From Planctomycetota bacterium (GTDB taxonomy: Bacteria; Planctomycetota; Phycisphaerae; FEN-1346), in assembly GCA_026386995.1 (NCBI GenBank), contig JAPLMO010000323.1:1-6481 (forward strand): a stretch of DNA of 6,481 nucleotides. The letters run 5' to 3'. Positions 6,138 through 6,481 of this stretch are shown here, one piece after another. The notes beneath the pieces were generated by a model that saw nothing but the letters and a program-made list of their open reading frames with translations, did not search any database and had not been told where the DNA came from. Made by a program: the position numbers and the translations under genes. Position 1 is the first letter of the stretch. Every line of letters begins with the position of its first letter.

Positions 6138-6264
6138 AGCGTCTTGGATAGTACGCAATCTGAGTGAGACAGTACACTAGCGCGCTCCCCAGCCCCGTGC
6201 GGCCTCGTATAACTCCAATATCAGCCCTCGGCGCCGGTGGGTCAACCATTTTCCGTAACACCCC

Positions 6265-6293
6265 TTGAAAAACGCCGCCCTGCGGGCTAAAGT
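6265..6293 (+). promoter_or_regulatory. Candidate promoter for the response regulator
   Basis: TTGAAA (6265-6270, five of six) and TAAAGT (6288-6293, four of six) are 17 bp apart, with the expected start about 35 nt before the GTG at 6335. A short GCCC/GGGC hairpin (6277-6287) sits in the spacer. The stretch 6184-6264 before it shows no gene or clear signal. Confidence 0.4.
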
Positions 6294-6334
6294 CAGATGC
6301 TTCTTCCGCCTGAACGTCGTGTGGGGGTGGTTGG

Positions 6335-6481
6335 GTGGCTCAGCCGCTGATTGTCATTATCGAAGACGACGAAGGCGTGCGCTCTGCGCTCGTCAAGAGC
6401 TTGGAGTTGCATGACAAAGACGTCCGCGCGGCATCCACCGCCGGCGAGGGCTTGGCGCACCTCAAGGAGCAGGACGCGGAC
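6335..6481 (+). CDS. Response regulator receiver domain, N-terminal part (runs off window)
   Basis: The frame encodes 49 residues before the window ends. It begins with a beta strand and acidic cluster, LIVIIEDDEGVRSAL (residues 5-19), the Mg2+-binding Glu/Asp group typical of CheY-like receivers, and continues with the pattern of helix 1, strand 2 and helix 2. The phospho-accepting Asp, expected around residue 54, lies beyond the end. The output domain cannot be seen. GTG at 6335 is the only usable start: the same frame has a stop at 6311-6313 and no ATG, GTG or TTG between. A G-rich stretch (6323-6330) may serve as ribosome-binding site. The protein would receive phosphate from a histidine kinase not present here. 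The IEDDEGVR opening resembles NtrC-family and similar regulators, but the subclass is uncertain. Confidence 0.82.
   Translation, partial: MAQPLIVIIEDDEGVRSALVKSLELHDKDVRAASTAGEGLAHLKEQDAD

Larger units (their letters stand above)
6018..6180. mobile_element. MITE-like element with TA flanks in a CTAG context
   Basis: CTAG occurs at 6018-6021 and again at 6177-6180. The flanks GCGCTAGTGTA (6015-6025) and TACACTAGCGC (6173-6183) are exact inverted repeats. If the element is 6021-6177 (157 bp) with a duplicated TA, the restored empty site is the palindrome GCGCTAGCGC. The terminal repeats agree well for about eight bases and then drift. TA duplication in CTAG is a habit of IS630/Tc1-mariner transposons, so a non-autonomous IS630-type element is the best guess. 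It encodes nothing. A strong nested palindrome fills its centre. Confidence 0.5.

Overview
The window is GC-rich bacterial chromosomal DNA with strong G/C preference at third codon positions in most genes. Gene content and style suggest a Gram-negative, possibly Planctomycetota-like environmental bacterium: a secreted PBP4-type DD-peptidase with a long Ala/Pro/Lys/Glu linker, a single-domain GDP-mannose pyrophosphorylase, a solitary beta-class DNA methyltransferase, and many short non-autonomous repeats. The phylum is an inference from style, not from a marker gene.

Layout. Positions 1-298 are non-coding and hold a long inverted repeat (1-17/135-151) enclosing three evenly spaced hairpins. 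A small four-helix membrane protein of unknown function follows (299-817, +), with less GC-biased codon use than its neighbours. A short convergent gap with terminator-like hairpins separates it from dacB-like D-Ala-D-Ala carboxypeptidase (913-2511, -). The 121-bp gap between dacB and the next gene carries two back-to-back sigma70-type promoters whose -10 boxes lie in one shared palindrome. Rightward transcription runs into a DNA methyltransferase (2633-3532) and then a single-pass membrane protein of unknown function (3549-4619), which look like one operon. The convergent gap 4620-4903 holds a REP-doublet (REPIN-like) element. A mannose-1-phosphate guanylyltransferase gene (4904-5980, -) is read leftwards. 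Its upstream region is a TA-flanked, MITE-like element (6021-6177) that seems to supply the gene's -10 box. The window ends in the first 49 codons of a response regulator (6335 onward, +) with its own plausible promoter.

The genes are mostly independent housekeeping or envelope functions: peptidoglycan trimming, GDP-mannose for glycans, DNA methylation and two-component signalling. I see no defence island, CRISPR array, tRNA or rRNA. The points of interest are the overlapping divergent promoter, the SxN motif of the DD-peptidase read as S-Q-G, the methyltransferase with an AT-hook-like tail next to an unknown membrane protein, and three structurally distinct repeat elements in the intergenic gaps.
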